Assembly: GCA_033977485.1 (NCBI GenBank) | Contig: CM066988.1 | Location: 8,349,501 to 8,413,500, forward strand | Length of the DNA: 64,000 nucleotides | Reading direction: 5' to 3' | Source: Hydrangea macrophylla | Lineage: Eukaryota > Streptophyta > Magnoliopsida > Cornales > Hydrangeaceae | Shown: positions 34,201-46,200 of the stretch, piece by piece | Numbering within the stretch: position 1 is the stretch's first letter | Layout of the letters: every line of letters begins with the position of its first letter | The notes under the pieces: model-generated | Database searches by the model: none | Told to the model about the DNA's origin: nothing | Seen by the model: only the letters and a program-made list of their open reading frames with translations | Position numbers and translations under genes: made by a program

Positions 34201-37200
34201 AAAGGATACATTGTATGATGATACTCCCACAATGTATCAATAATGTTATATGCCCTGCATTACATTCATTTGAGTTTATCATGGTGATGGGAAAGTGATA
34301 AAACTTACTGGACCCAATCATAGTAGCCAAACAACAATAATATAATAACAAAATTCATAACCTAGGTAATGGGAGACCCATTCCCATCCTTGAAGTACCA
34401 TCCAAACGGGACCTTAATGAGTGTGCAAATAACTGTCAAGTCTACTAATGAATCGGGGTAATCAAATCAACAATTTTGTAGCATTTGGTTGAATAATCCT
34501 GCTCAAACCTTTTGGTCCCAAGTGTCTCTTTGTCCACCATCCAGTATGGAGTTCTAGTATCCAATTACATGGTAATCTAGGGCTCTGAAGCTTGAACTTT
34601 TTTGCAGGGGAGCTTAGAGGCAGCGACCGCCTAGCTACATATGTTACTTTGTATCTTGCTGCCCTGAAGGGCGACTGGGATATTGCTAAAGATTTTCTTT
34701 ATCTGTATCCACAAGCTCTGCGTGCTAGGATCACAAGAAGGTCAGAAACCGCTCTTCACATTGCAGCTGGGGCGAGTCATACCAGGTTTGTAGAAGAGCT
34801 AGTGAAATTGATGACACCCGAGGATTTGGCAATGCAGAACAAGGTTGGAAACACGGCCCTTTGTTTTGCTGCTGCATCTGGAATCCCAAAGATTGCTGAA
34901 GTGATGGTGAAGAAAAATACAAACTTGCCATTGATAAGGGGTAGTAAAGGAGCACTACCTCTGTACATGGCTGCTTTATTAGGTCACAAAGACATGGTTT
35001 GGTATCTTTACTCCATGACTGATAAAGATCATCTGACAGCGGAAGATCGTATAGGGCTACTTATTGCTGCGATCACTGCCAATTTATTTGGTTAGCAACA
35101 TTCTAATAATGCATGTCCATAGATGTGTAGTTGCTGCAAGTTAATAAAATTTAAATCATCCATGTGACACTTAGGCTCTGTTTGGTTCATGGAATTAGTG
35201 AGAGACATGAGAGGAAAACACCAAGGAAAACACTCTTCTTTGTTTGCTTAATTAGGAAAAAAAAGTGAGGAAGATTGGAAGGGAAAGAAAATATGTTGAG
35301 AAATAAAAGTAAAAAAATTTGCATTTTGTTAGTCACTTTACTTTTTCCCTTATATTACAATTCTGTTTTGGAAGTTTTTAATTTTCAATGTTATTTAGCA
35401 TGGAGGAAATCACAAGAGAACTAGCTTTCCTTCTTGTGTTTCTTTCCTTTTTCTTTCCCTTCTCTAAATCCACTAACGAATGGAGTCTAAGCCTTCAAGA
35501 ACATAATTCACTCCCTGATGCAAATACAATTGCAATCACAAGATGAATTGAATATAAATTGAAGAACTAGGGTTTTGGGAAGATAACCTCCGTTAAAGAG
35601 CTTAAAAGCTCACTTGCTTAACAAGCAATTCAATAACAAGAATATCCCAAAACTCATTACTCTCAACCCTAGTCAACTATTTATACCCTAAATAACCCAC
35701 GCTAATGTCACATGCTCGTGAGTCGTGCCAAGACAAAATGACAAAAACAAATAACATAAAAGAGACTACTTATAAGTTATAAAGCATAAAGTACTACTAA
35801 TAAAAGTACCACTATTATATATAAAAGTAGGTACTACTAATAAACGTACCACTATTAAGTATAAAGTACTACATCACTCCCTTCAATCAAAGCTTGCTTT
35901 ACTGCTCAGTTTAGGTTTAGTTTGGGACATGACAGCTAACACTTATTCTAATATATCAACTATGGTAATCATATTACTTTAGTTACTGATATTTTCTCAA
36001 GCATTTGTTGGCTTTATTAACAATCTTCCGTTGATTGACTAGATGTGGCATTGGACATGATTGACCACTACCCCGAGTTAGCTACAGCTCGGGATAGAAA
36101 TGGGGACACAGCACTTCACATTTTGGCTAGAAAGCCTTCTGCATTTTCCAGTGGAAGTAAGCTTGGACTCTGGCAGAGGTGTATATACTCATGTAAGTAT
36201 TTACACGAAAGCTGTTGTTTTTAACTTCACACTTGTTTTGCAGTTACAGCTGTTGTTTTTAACTTCTAACTTGCTTTGCTGTTACAATGATGTGTTTTTT
36301 AGTAATTAAATTTTATCATCAACCTGGTCATTGATACTTTTAAGGGCTATTGTTTGGTGTAATGATCAAAGTTCAGGGTAACATGCATCCACTGATTAAA
36401 AATAATTTTGCAAGCAATTCTCAATCCTCTATTTTAGCATTAACAATGCTTCATCTTGCCATGGTGTTTGGAATGCATTCTTACCCATAGTAATATAGTA
36501 CCTCTTCGTTTTCAACTTATTTAAATGCACTTTTTACTTTTCCGAAAAGCCACGTCTCATTTGCTTTTGGTTTAAGTTAAGAGATGGTGTTTTGCATATG
36601 AAGACATGAGTTGAGGGTTCATGGAACCCAATGCTCCTCAACTTCTCTATAAAATAACCCACACTCTATTATGTTTCTATCTCTATCTCTACCCCTCTTT
36701 CATTTTGCACTATGAAAAAAAAGGTTATTTCTGTACCAAGGGGGTCATTATAGCTAAAGACATCAGGCGGTTTCTCCCTTAAAATCCAGATTGGAAGTTT
36801 CTAAGATTCAAGGGGACTCCAATGATGCTGCAAATGAGCTTAGCGAACGGGGTACTAGAATTGAGTGTTTTGGCTCTATGGATCTACTCAGCTTCCTTTC
36901 TACAATAGCTTCTTCAGTTCTTTGTGAAGTTCCACCTTCCTAGTAGCGTTTGTTGTTTTCTTGTATTGTTCAAAAATTCAAGAACACGAATTCTAGTTTT
37001 AGCGAGTCACCTATTAGAAAAATGTTGCCTAAAGCTTAAGTCAATCTCCAGTCTACCCCTCCCAGGAATTTTGTGTGGACCATGGCATTATAATTCTTGC
37101 TAGTTGAAGTCCTTAGCAAACAAATTGGACATAGTGCTGAAAGGGTAGAAGAATTAAGAATGGAAGGATATTCACTATCATGAGACGTATTGAAGAAAGG

Positions 37201-40200
37201 AAAAACTTATGTAAGTTCCTCATGCAGTTGGTACTAATTTGTGTTGATGTTAGAATCTGTAATATAAATGTGATGATTCTTCTTAAACCCCTATAATGCT
37301 ATAGAGAAAAAAGGCTTTCATTTTTTTTATTAAGAGTTTTGGAGGTTTTTCATGTAGGATCTAACATAGCCACTTAGCCATGAGGAAACAAGTTTCTAAT
37401 TTGGTGAAGTCTTGCCTAATAATAGATGTATTTCTTGAGGTGCTCAAAATAGGATTTTGGGGGAGTACACCATTTCTCTTTCAAGATTTGCACAAATCTA
37501 CTTTCTGGTGTACCTAGCACTGGGTTCTCAGGCTAGAACGCTGATCAACTCCATTTGTTGTATGTGTATCACGATGGCCCGTGAGAGATTAGCGCCCTCA
37601 CCTTGCCTTATTGGCAGGCATAGGCTCATTTCATCTTTCTCTCCAAGGGTTACCTATTCAAATTATTGTGAAGAATCTGATTTTTATTCGGTGGATCACT
37701 AATTGCTAGATAATTAAGTATATTCCTTGTGTAAATTAGTGAAATTAAGATGTCAATGAAACGAGCTTATGAATGAAATGTACCTGTTCATAACTCGAGA
37801 TGTTCCAATGAAACATCCAATAGTATTGATATGAACTAATAGCTTGTCATCACTCTTTTTGTCTTTGTTGGAGGTTAATTTAGTATTAGGACTTGGGTCA
37901 TTGCTTAGGTCATTACTTATGTAAGCCCTGTGGGCATTTGAGTCTTTTCTGTTTTGTGTTTTGCCTATATATATACCCACTCTATTGTAATCCTTTAATA
38001 ATCTCAATACAATATTTCCCCTCTTTTTATATTTCAACATGGTATCAGAGCAGGAATCTTGGTAGACCTCTCTTCTTCTGCTTAGCCGGCGGGCGGCGAT
38101 CTTGCCGCTCCACCGGACATCAAACCTTTTTTTTTTTCTCATCCTTTTATTCTGTCAGCTATTCTCTATTTTTCATTTGTTTTCTTTGTTGGGTCATCCC
38201 TAGCCAAGAAACCCTAGATCTGGTCATCCAAACCATACCATCGCGAGTCTTTTCATGATCCAACTCTAACCTATTCACAGATCAGCTCCGGAGACCTCCT
38301 TCCCACCATTGCGAACCCCCAGCTTGTCTCCCTTTCAGGTCGCAAAGTTCCGGCGACCTCCTTCCGGCTGTCGCGATTGTCCGGCGACCCCTCGTACTCC
38401 TCCGGTGACCTTCGTCTGGCTCCCACGACACTTTGGTGAGTCTCCCTTTCGGGTCGCAAAGTTCCGGCGACCTCCTTCCGGCTGTCGCGAGCCTCTGGCG
38501 ACCCCTTATACTCCTCCGGTGACCATCGTGAGTCTTTTCACGATCCAACTCTTAACCCATTCTTAGATTAGCTCCGGGGACCTCCTTCAGACCATTGCGA
38601 ACCCCCGATGAGTCTCCCTTTTAGGTCGCAAAGTTCCGGTGACCTCCTTCCGGCTGTCGCGACCCCTCGGCGATCCCTTGTACTCCTCCGGTGACCTTCG
38701 TCTGGCTCTCGCGACACTCCGGCGAGCCAAATTTTGCTCACCCAAACTCTGGCGACCTTCGTCTGATCTAGAGTAGGTCTAGTTTCCTATTATTACTCAT
38801 AGATGTGAGGGTTACTGTGAAGGTAGTTGAGTTTGTTACAGAGTAGAAATCTTCAAATGATTAACTAAGGATCTCGAGGATCAAGTGGATCAGGTGTAAA
38901 GAGAAACAAACTAGAGAATGATGAGTGGGGCTGTGTTCCGAGAGAAGACAGTGCAAAAAAGACCGAGCATAGCGGTTGATGCGATAGTCAAGCTGAGTTG
39001 ATCAATGCTCATAGTTACCTACTATTGCCTGACATACCTGTAGATGTAAAGGTTACCGTGGAGGTAGTTGAGTTCGTTAAAGAGAAAATCTTCAAATAAT
39101 AGCCTAGGAGCTCGAGGATTAAGTGGATCAGGTGTAAAGAGAAACAATCTAGGGAACGATGAGTGGGGTAGTGTTCTGAGAGAGGACTGTCGAGTGCTGT
39201 TGATGAGATAATCAAGCTGAGCTCATAAATGCACAGAGTTTAAGGGGGAATGTCCAAAAACTCATCATGTCACATCAAAAAGGATTGTACCTAATTGTAG
39301 TAGTCTTGTCACGTGCAAAGGGTGTGGGCTGATGACATTATAAGTCATGCCAGAGAGGCTCAAGCATATGGCGTGACAAGCCTATGTATCAACCGAAGAT
39401 GACACAAGGCATGTTCCTTGCGATGGACTTGGAAGTCTTTCCAGAAGGCCCATCACATCTTTAGAAAGGCCAAAGAGGTTTGTCACGGAAGAGACCGCTG
39501 CCACCCTCTTTGGCGAGCTTCCTCTTTAAGTCAACCAATTCATATAATCCTAGGAGTCTCGAATGACTTTTTCACACTGTGGCTTGGAGAGCCTTATCGT
39601 GGCAAAGTCGACCATGTGATCACCAAGTCCTTGCCCCATCAAGGTCCATTTGTGCTATGGAACACCCTGAGCATTCCTTTCCAAATAAAGACCTAGCAGG
39701 AGGTAGTCCATTCCATAGGGGTGTGTGCCCTTGTCCATGAATGTCGTGTCACTCTCTTAACCCTTGCAGTTTTAGAATGATAATCCTATAGGGAAAGTGC
39801 TTGTGAGGTGTTGGCACGTAGCATTCATCTGTGGACTAGTTAAAACCAAGTACCTACAATTTACTCCTTGTGTGAGTATATTAGACGTTGCGAGTATACT
39901 CTAACACCATGACAACTAACTCCAACATCACATCAGCATTAAATGCAACATCTAAAATTTACTTGGCAAAGGTAGCGATTAGGCAATGTTCTGGCATGGT
40001 CGCTCTTTCAATTGGTAATTTCCACGAAGTACATTGTAGAACTAGAGTGAGTTCCATTAATTGCTTTCTATCTCCTCGCTTTTTACCTTGTAGAATTTCT
40101 AAATATATGTTGTATTGAATGAAATGAGATAATCATGCATAACCTGCCTATAAATAGACATGAAAATAAACTACCCTAGGGCTTACATTATAGTGATGTC

Positions 40201-43200
40201 ATAATGACATCAGCCCTAACATAGTCAATGACCAAAATACCCTTACATAGAATTACAAACTTAACCTCCAACGTAGCCATTTATTCCAACACTCCCCCTC
40301 AAGTTGGAACATGGAGACACATCTTTTGAAGTGTCCACCTTGCAAAACTGAAAATGGAAGACTATCAAACCGGTAGTTCCTCTTTAAACTGTTGCAGCGG
40401 CCCCTTTGTAGGTAGTCTCTCGGCCACGTGCAACCCCTCTTGGGTGGTCTAGTCCATGTGCGGCTCTTCTTAAGTGGTTTCGTCGTACAAACATCCAAAG
40501 CTCCAAGATCACATGGAGATAGGTGAAGTGCCAATGGAATAATCATCGCGTGACACATGAATAGAGGTGCAACCGTGCAAGGAAATATGTCTTGCTGTCC
40601 GTTGATATCTTCTATTCTCCCTCTCAAATGGAAGGTGGGAATAGTAATGAAAACCGAAGTTTGAAAAAGATGGCTAACTAAGGAATGCCGAACAACATTC
40701 CTTTTTTATTTTTTGTTTTTTATTTTTAAAAAAACTTTTGAAAAAATTGGGGCTAATCTGTAATGTATGAAAAACTGGGGTGAAAGAGTAAATTCCGCCG
40801 AAAATCTGGGGCTGTTTTGCAAAATCAGAAAATATTGGGGCAATTTTTGCAATTTGTAAAAAAGTTCGGGGCAAAAAGGTAATTTTTGAAATATTTGGGG
40901 GGCAGATCGGAAATTTCAGAGAAGGCTGGGGTCTTAAAAAAAAAAAGGAAATGTTTAAAAAACAAAACAAAAAATGTTTTGAGATTGGTAGACAAAACGT
41001 GGCAGACAAACACCACTCCAGCCCCCCACATTTGACCAAAGGAGAACATTTTTAAAATTCTTATTTTTATTTATTTATTTTTTTATTTATGAAAGCCCAA
41101 GAATATGCCGAAGGAATAATCATCCTATATGCCGAAGGAATAATCATCCTCTTCTCTCTCCTCTCTAACCTTCCTCTCACTAGAGTTGTGGGTTTATGGG
41201 CTCAGGATATTTCTCTCTTCCCTCTCTGCAATTCATATCTCCCTCTCTCTAAACTTTTTTCATCTCCCCCTCAATCTATAGCTTCTTCACCCAAGCATGG
41301 CTTACGGAACTCAGAAGCACCATTGGCCGACACCTAGCCTTGCCGTCATAGGACCACCCATGGCCTTAAGTTGCTGGACCTTCCTCTTGGCCTACAACAG
41401 TGCTTCCAATGACCACCTGGAATGGCTAATGGCTCGCCGGAGCTTCGCGGACCGTCGTCTGTTGTCGCCGGAGTTTGATGAGACTCTCGATCTTTTGTGG
41501 TCACCGGTCGACTATGGTTTTCCTCTCCCCACAAAGTCATGAAAATACTAAACCACCCTAGGGCTTGCATCACAGTGATGTCACAGTGACATCAACCCTA
41601 ACATAGTCAATGACCAAAATACCCTTACATAGAATTACAAACTTAACCTCCAACTTAGCCATATATTCCAACATACCTCTACTTGCCCTAGTTTTTTGTT
41701 CACCCAATACCTCCTTATTTTCGAGATTCCTAGTTTTTTTTTTTTTGCGGGAAAGGTACCTTCTCTACTACCTTCAATGGCTGATACTGCAGATGCCTCT
41801 AGAAACGCAAGAAAGTGCCCAAGGTTCATCCTGAAGGGAAGTGGAAGACGACTCCCTATATATTGGCACTGAGGAAGATATTTTTCGGGAGGGAGTTAGA
41901 GATTCTAAAGCGGGTGCTTCCCATATTAAGACCCAGTCTTCAACAAGTGGAGATCCATATTTGAAGAGCTTGATTTATTCCTCACGAGTCAATCTCATGG
42001 CTAGAGACCGAGTGGGGCGACTACCCTTACACCATTATGGAGTTTCATGCCTCTTTACGTCTGTGTAATGATTGGGATGAGTGGACATGTCACACTTTGT
42101 CGGATGCCCGACGCTTCAAACGTTTAGAGAGAGTAGGCATCGCGAGTTTTATTTTGATACACAATACTTACATTGTCAATAGGATGACTATTTTAGGAGC
42201 GTTAGCCTTGCTGTTGAGTTTTGCAACCCACACTTCTATTGCTGCTCGGGTAACCTTAGAGGACATGGTGATGCTGATGTGTTTATCTATTGTTGGTGAC
42301 TACCCCATAAAGGGTTTACTTGAAAGTTAGGAGAATAAAGACACCGTTTCATTTTTGCAAGCTTGTCAGGCGAAAAGCACAAGAAGACCCAGTACGTTTA
42401 CTGGGGAGAATAAAGGAAGAGGGCATCTTTATTACTTGGTTAAGGTACTTTTACAAAGACATTCAACCTTCCAGGCAAGTGGGGAAAGTTGAAGAGCGTG
42501 GCACCGAGAATGGTCTTGAAATGGATAAGCGGGTAGAAAAATAATTAGGGCAAAAACTAAGGAGACTAAGAATGTCTCCTCTATTTTATTATGTATAAAT
42601 CAGTTTCAGAAAAGTACAAAAGTGCCCTTAGGCTCTTAGTCTAATGAACTAAATGAGAAATAAAATAACTTCTAAACTTCACCCCCCCCCCCCCCCCAAT
42701 CTCTCATTCCCAGCTTGCTAAGAGCAAAGTGAAATGGTCTACTCCCAACTCCTTTTGTGAGAATGCTTGCAAGTTGATCATTCGGTCTCCACAAATGGGG
42801 TACAAATAACACCACCTGTGATATATTGCTTGATAAAGTGTTTGTCAATCTCCACATGTTTAGTCCTATCCTGTTGCACTGGATTGTGTGCAATGGTGAT
42901 TGCAGATTTCTTGTCTCAATGTAGCTTCATAGGATCGGTGTGATCAAGTTTCAAATACTTTTACAATAATTTGATCCATAACATTTCACACACCTTGAGC
43001 CATGGTTTTGAACTTAGCCTCTGCACTGGATCTAGCTACCACATTCTGCTTCTTACTCCTCCAAGTGACAAGATTACCTCCCACAAATGTACAGTAGCCC
43101 GAAGTGGACTTCCTGTTTGTCACAGAACCAACCCAATCTGCATCAATATATGCTTCTTGTTAGAGGATAGAATAGTCATTTAGTATTTAGGGCTTAGGTC

Positions 43201-46200
43201 ATTACTTAGGTCATTGATTATGTAAGCCCTATGGGCGTTTTAGTATTTTCCATTTTAAGTTGTTGCCTATAAATAGGCCACTCTTGTAACCTTATTGTTA
43301 CCTCAATACAATCAATATTATGAATATTTACATCGTATTAGAGCCAAACCCTATTCTGGGATAGTCTCTCCGCTTTCGTCTACCTGTGGGAGGCGGCCGC
43401 CTCCCGCCGGAATTTTAGTAGCCATCTTATTTTTCGTCTTTGCTGACCCATCGTCGAGAGTCCCTAATATTATCGGAAAAAAGTTTCAGCCGCCACTGTT
43501 CATCGGAACTATTCATCCGACACTGTTTATGCTACTGTTCATCAGTACTTTTTGCCGATACTGTTCATCGGGTTAATGTTCATCGAAGTTACTATTCACA
43601 GCACTATTCATCGAAGCTACTGTTCACGCAGCACTGTTCATAGTTTTTTTTGCTTGCTGTGTTTTCTTTTTAATTCTGTTTTCTGATCTAGTTTCGTTTT
43701 AGATATCTGGTTTTGCTTGCTTTCGATTTTAGAAATTAAAACCTCCTTCGCCGATTTTTCTTGTGTAATCAGGAAACCTAAACCATTTGTTCACGCAACT
43801 CAAGAACCATATATGTTATGTCTTCAAAGGCTTGTTTGGCTTTCCTTCCAAACTTCGGTGTTCATGTTCACTCCCACCTTTAGTTTGAGGGGGAGAGTAG
43901 TAGAGGTGTGCCCCAAGCCAAAGTTATAGTGATATTATTGCCAATCTTCTTATAAGATTGAGAGTGTTTGTTGCCAATCTTCTTTGTGATTGAGAGTTTC
44001 CACTAGCCGATCTGTATTTTGAGATCGAGAAGAATCTTGTCCTTTTTTGCCAATCTTTTTTGAGAGATTGAGAATGTTCCCTTGCCGATTGTCTTCGTGA
44101 AATCGAGAACCACTCTTTGCCGGCCCCGTATGGTCGAGATTTGCTACAAGCTTCTGTTTAGATTGTTGTTGTTCAACGATCATTGTTCAGCCGCAAGTTG
44201 CGTTGCCGACATTCAGTGAAGCCGAGAGTTATTCGTGCCAACCCTGGAGTTGAAGTTTTTCTTCCAATGGAGTTGAGAGTTGTTTTTCGATTGTAATCCC
44301 TTTCCAAACTTCGGTTGTAATTTTCATTAACAGCTTCCGTTTGAGGGGGATTGTTAGAGGATAGAATAGTCATTTAGTATTTAGGGCTTAGGTCATTGCT
44401 TAGGTCATTGATTATGTAAGCCCTATGGGCGTTTTAGTATTTTTCCATTTTAATTTGTTGCCTATATATGCCACTCTTGTGACCTTATTGTTATCTCAAT
44501 ACAATCAATATTATGAATATTTACACTTCCACTCAAAGATGGTCGTGACTAGCAGAAAACAAACCCTTTCTTGGAGCTGAATTCAAGTATCTGAGAATTC
44601 TGAAAATGGCATCCATTTGAGTCTTACGAGGAGCGTGCATGAACTGGCTTACTACACTGACAGCAAAGGCAATGTCTGGACAAGTGTAAGAAGGTAGATA
44701 AGCCTTCTCACGAGTCTTTGATATCTTCCTTTATCCACCTCTGTTCCACTACAATCATCACTTAGCTTTTGGTTCGAATCAATTGGAGTGTCACATGCTC
44801 GGCTTCCAAGCATCCTAGTCTCATTTAACAAATCCAGTACTGTTGGAATAGGATATTTTTAGGATATTCTAGAAATTGTATCTTTGCATTTATAGGTCAT
44901 GTTTAACATTTTTATTTCTCTTTAATGTCTTATTTTCTTCCTTTTTGGTTCTCTCTTGTAACAATATATATAGCTTGGGATACTGTAAATAAAATTATCC
45001 CTTTTCCACAATTCTTTTTGGTATCAGGGCCACCACCAACTCACGATACCACCACCAACCCTCCCAGCGCCTTCACCTCCATCCACCACCAGCCATCAAG
45101 GCTCAGTTCAGCAGCCTATGGGCTGCCTCTCTTGCCCATGTTGGGCGCGTTTGTGATGTGTTGAAGCCCGTCCCGTGCTCTCTGTCTTCTGTCCGGGTAA
45201 CAGAGTGTCTGGTTGCCCCTATCGTCTTTCGCCGTGTTTCCGGCTATGTGTGTTCATCAAACCCCATTGCTTCGGCAGTGTGATTTCCAGATTATTTGGC
45301 TCTCTTGTCTTGATCTTGTGATGTTCTATGGTTGATATCGGTAAGGAAGCTGTATAGTTGTTCGTCCGAGCGCACGTTGCCCTCATCTCTCTCAGTCGAG
45401 TTTCCGACTATTCTTGTTGATCGTATTGCTCCCTTCCGGGGCCGTGTGATTTTTCGGGTTTCTTCTTGATTGTTTATCCTTGCTAGTTTCATGGCTGATA
45501 GAACATATGATGCTTCCCCCTCATCTTCCGGCCCCACGACTGCTATTGCTGCAGGTATTCCTACCGCTTTTCATGGTAAGGCAGACCACCCCACTTGGAT
45601 TCTGGATTCCGGTGCCAATAACCACATGACTGGTGAGTATGCTATTTTTACGTCTCCTTTTACCACAGTCTGTCCATATAGCCGATGGGTCGTCCATTCC
45701 CATCCGTAGTCAGGGTGATGCACGCTGGTCCCCAGACATCATTCTTTCCTCTGTTTATTATGTCCCAAACTTTGCCAATAATCTTCTTTTTGTTAATCGC
45801 CTTGCTAACAGTCATAATTGTGCCGTTATTTTCCTACCCAAATGTTGTTATTTGCAGGATCTGCTTCGAAGAAGATTTTTGGCAGGGGGTATGAGCGAGA
45901 CAGTCTCTACTACTTTGGTGATCCTCCATCTTCCAAAGTGTCATTCTCCAGTCTCCAAGCTTTTGTTTTGCCAGTCTCAGATAATGTTTTGCCAGCCTCA
46001 AGTACTTATGTCTTTTCTCTTCAAACATTAAAGTTGTGGCATGCTCGTCTAGGACATGCAAATTTTCAGTATTTATGTTGGTTATTTCCCTATTTAACTA
46101 AAGCTTGCAAGGATTCTAATTTTAAATGTGTGGTGTGTGAACTGTCAAAACATATTCGCACTGCCTATATTCCCCGCATGCACCGAGCACCTAGTGCCTT

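Larger units (their letters stand above)
22298..34607 (+). other. Ankyrin gene intron 1 (12.3 kb)
   Basis: Donor GTAAGT at 22298 and acceptor TTTTTTGCAG ending at 34607. About 11 kb of it is one Copia element with two later insertions. The rest is a tandem duplication (22377-22920) and unremarkable AT-rich sequence (34071-34600). Confidence 0.65.
43158..44525 (+). mobile_element. Short non-autonomous Copia-like element (1.4 kb) nested in Copia D
   Basis: LTRs 43158-43332 and 44352-44525 (175 and 174 bp, TGTTAGAGG...TTTACA) are nearly identical. The target duplication is CTTCT/CTTCC (43153-43157, 44526-44530). The primer site is degenerate (TCGTATTAGAGCC), and the polypurine tract TTTGAGGGGGA is at 44340. 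The 1-kb interior has no gag or pol. It has an ACTGTTCATCG array (43493-43645) and an array of TTGCCAATCTTC / GATTGAGAGT units (43930-44110). LTRs are related to element G. Confidence 0.9.

Noticed and set aside
37457..37702. Possible exon of the ankyrin gene in intron 3
   Set aside because: No ankyrin-type text, no suitable splice pair, and the phases of flanking exons already agree without it.
38270..38570. Overlapping frames of 60-90 codons on both strands
   Set aside because: Repeat-generated in the leader of element G; no start context or homology.
42971..43183. Plus-strand 70-codon frame
   Set aside because: Shadow of the minus-strand RNase H of Copia D.
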